A stretch of 64,000 nt of DNA, taken from the NCBI RefSeq assembly GCF_050908845.1, contig NZ_CP194171.1:1302001-1366000 (forward strand). Direction: 5' to 3'. The position numbers and the translations under genes are program-made. The notes beneath the pieces were generated by a model that was not told where the DNA came from, ran no database searches, and saw only the letters and a list, made by a program, of their open reading frames with translations. This document shows positions 63,939 to 64,000 of the stretch, piece after piece; within the stretch, counting starts at the first letter, position 1, and every line of letters begins with the position of its first letter. The stretch is from Marinobacterium_D sp050908845 (lineage in GTDB: Bacteria; Pseudomonadota; Gammaproteobacteria; Pseudomonadales; Balneatricaceae).

Positions 63939-64000
63939 TTATTTGTGCGCCTTCATCTTTTCCTTGTGCTTGATGATCTGGCGATCAAGTTTATCCACCA
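63939..64000 (-). CDS. hpf: Ribosome hibernation promoting factor, C-terminal end (gene continues outside window)
   Basis: The last 19 codons read VDKLDRQIIKHKEKMKAHK and a TAA stop. The DKLDRQIIKHKEK stretch is the typical end of short HPF/YhbH proteins, and the place directly before ptsN is where hpf sits in the rpoN-hpf-ptsN-rapZ-ptsO cluster. Most of the gene lies beyond base 64000. Confidence 0.88.
   Translation of the reverse strand, partial: VDKLDRQIIKHKEKMKAHK

Overview
The window is a dense stretch of chromosome from a gammaproteobacterium, most likely a marine heterotroph of the Oceanospirillales/Pseudomonas-like branch. The evidence is gene order: lptD-surA-pdxA-rsmA-apaG beside a divergent amgK-murU-djlA block, mreBCD-yhdE-rng-yhdP, gatCAB, rpe-gph, and hpf-ptsN-rapZ-ptsO-mgtE. 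The genus cannot be fixed from the sequence alone.

Regions. (1) 1-14098, plus strand: a surface-polysaccharide (capsule) locus. It holds the end of a phosphomannomutase, UDP-glucose dehydrogenase, a two-catalytic-domain glycosyltransferase, an AlgX/AlgJ-like O-acetylation protein, two more glycosyltransferases, phosphoglucomutase, a PhyH-type dioxygenase and a KpsC-type Kdo transferase. (2) 14095-20534: sulfate assimilation. It holds an SLC13/RCK permease, a protein that looks like a domesticated IS630 transposase, a tandem-repeat leader, cysD, a cysNC fusion and cysQ. (3) 20742-28300: accessory DNA around an initiator tRNA gene. It holds a small exported protein, a two-gene operon (SAM methyltransferase plus a PLD-helicase-S24-DUF3427 fusion), the tRNA, a sulfatase bracketed by two near-identical hairpin repeats, and a 5'-truncated diguanylate cyclase. 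(4) 28335-33302: a TRAP transporter operon, a divergent SDR dehydrogenase and a DUF72 protein. (5) 33321-44878: envelope and housekeeping genes. (6) 44867-47401: a LysR regulator with a candidate divergent small RNA, then a Fur-box-preceded bfd-bfr-bfr iron-storage operon. (7) 47664-64000: gatCAB, mreBCD-yhdE-rng-yhdP-nit, yjgA, mgtE and the PTS-Ntr cluster, running off the end inside hpf.

The most unusual object is the 1103-residue protein on the minus strand at 21145-24456. It joins a phospholipase-D-type nuclease domain, an SF2 helicase, a UmuD/LexA-like self-cleavage module (Cys838-Gly839 candidate cleavage site, Ser875/Lys924 dyad) and a DUF3427-like tail. It is translationally coupled to a methyltransferase. 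It may be a damage- or phage-responsive system whose release is controlled by autoproteolysis. Other leads are the transposase-derived protein next to the 14-bp repeats upstream of cysD, an orphan sRNA candidate at about 45855-45959 with a C-rich hairpin loop, and the repeat-bracketed sulfatase next to the tRNA.

No CRISPR array, complete insertion sequence, integrase or rRNA gene was seen.
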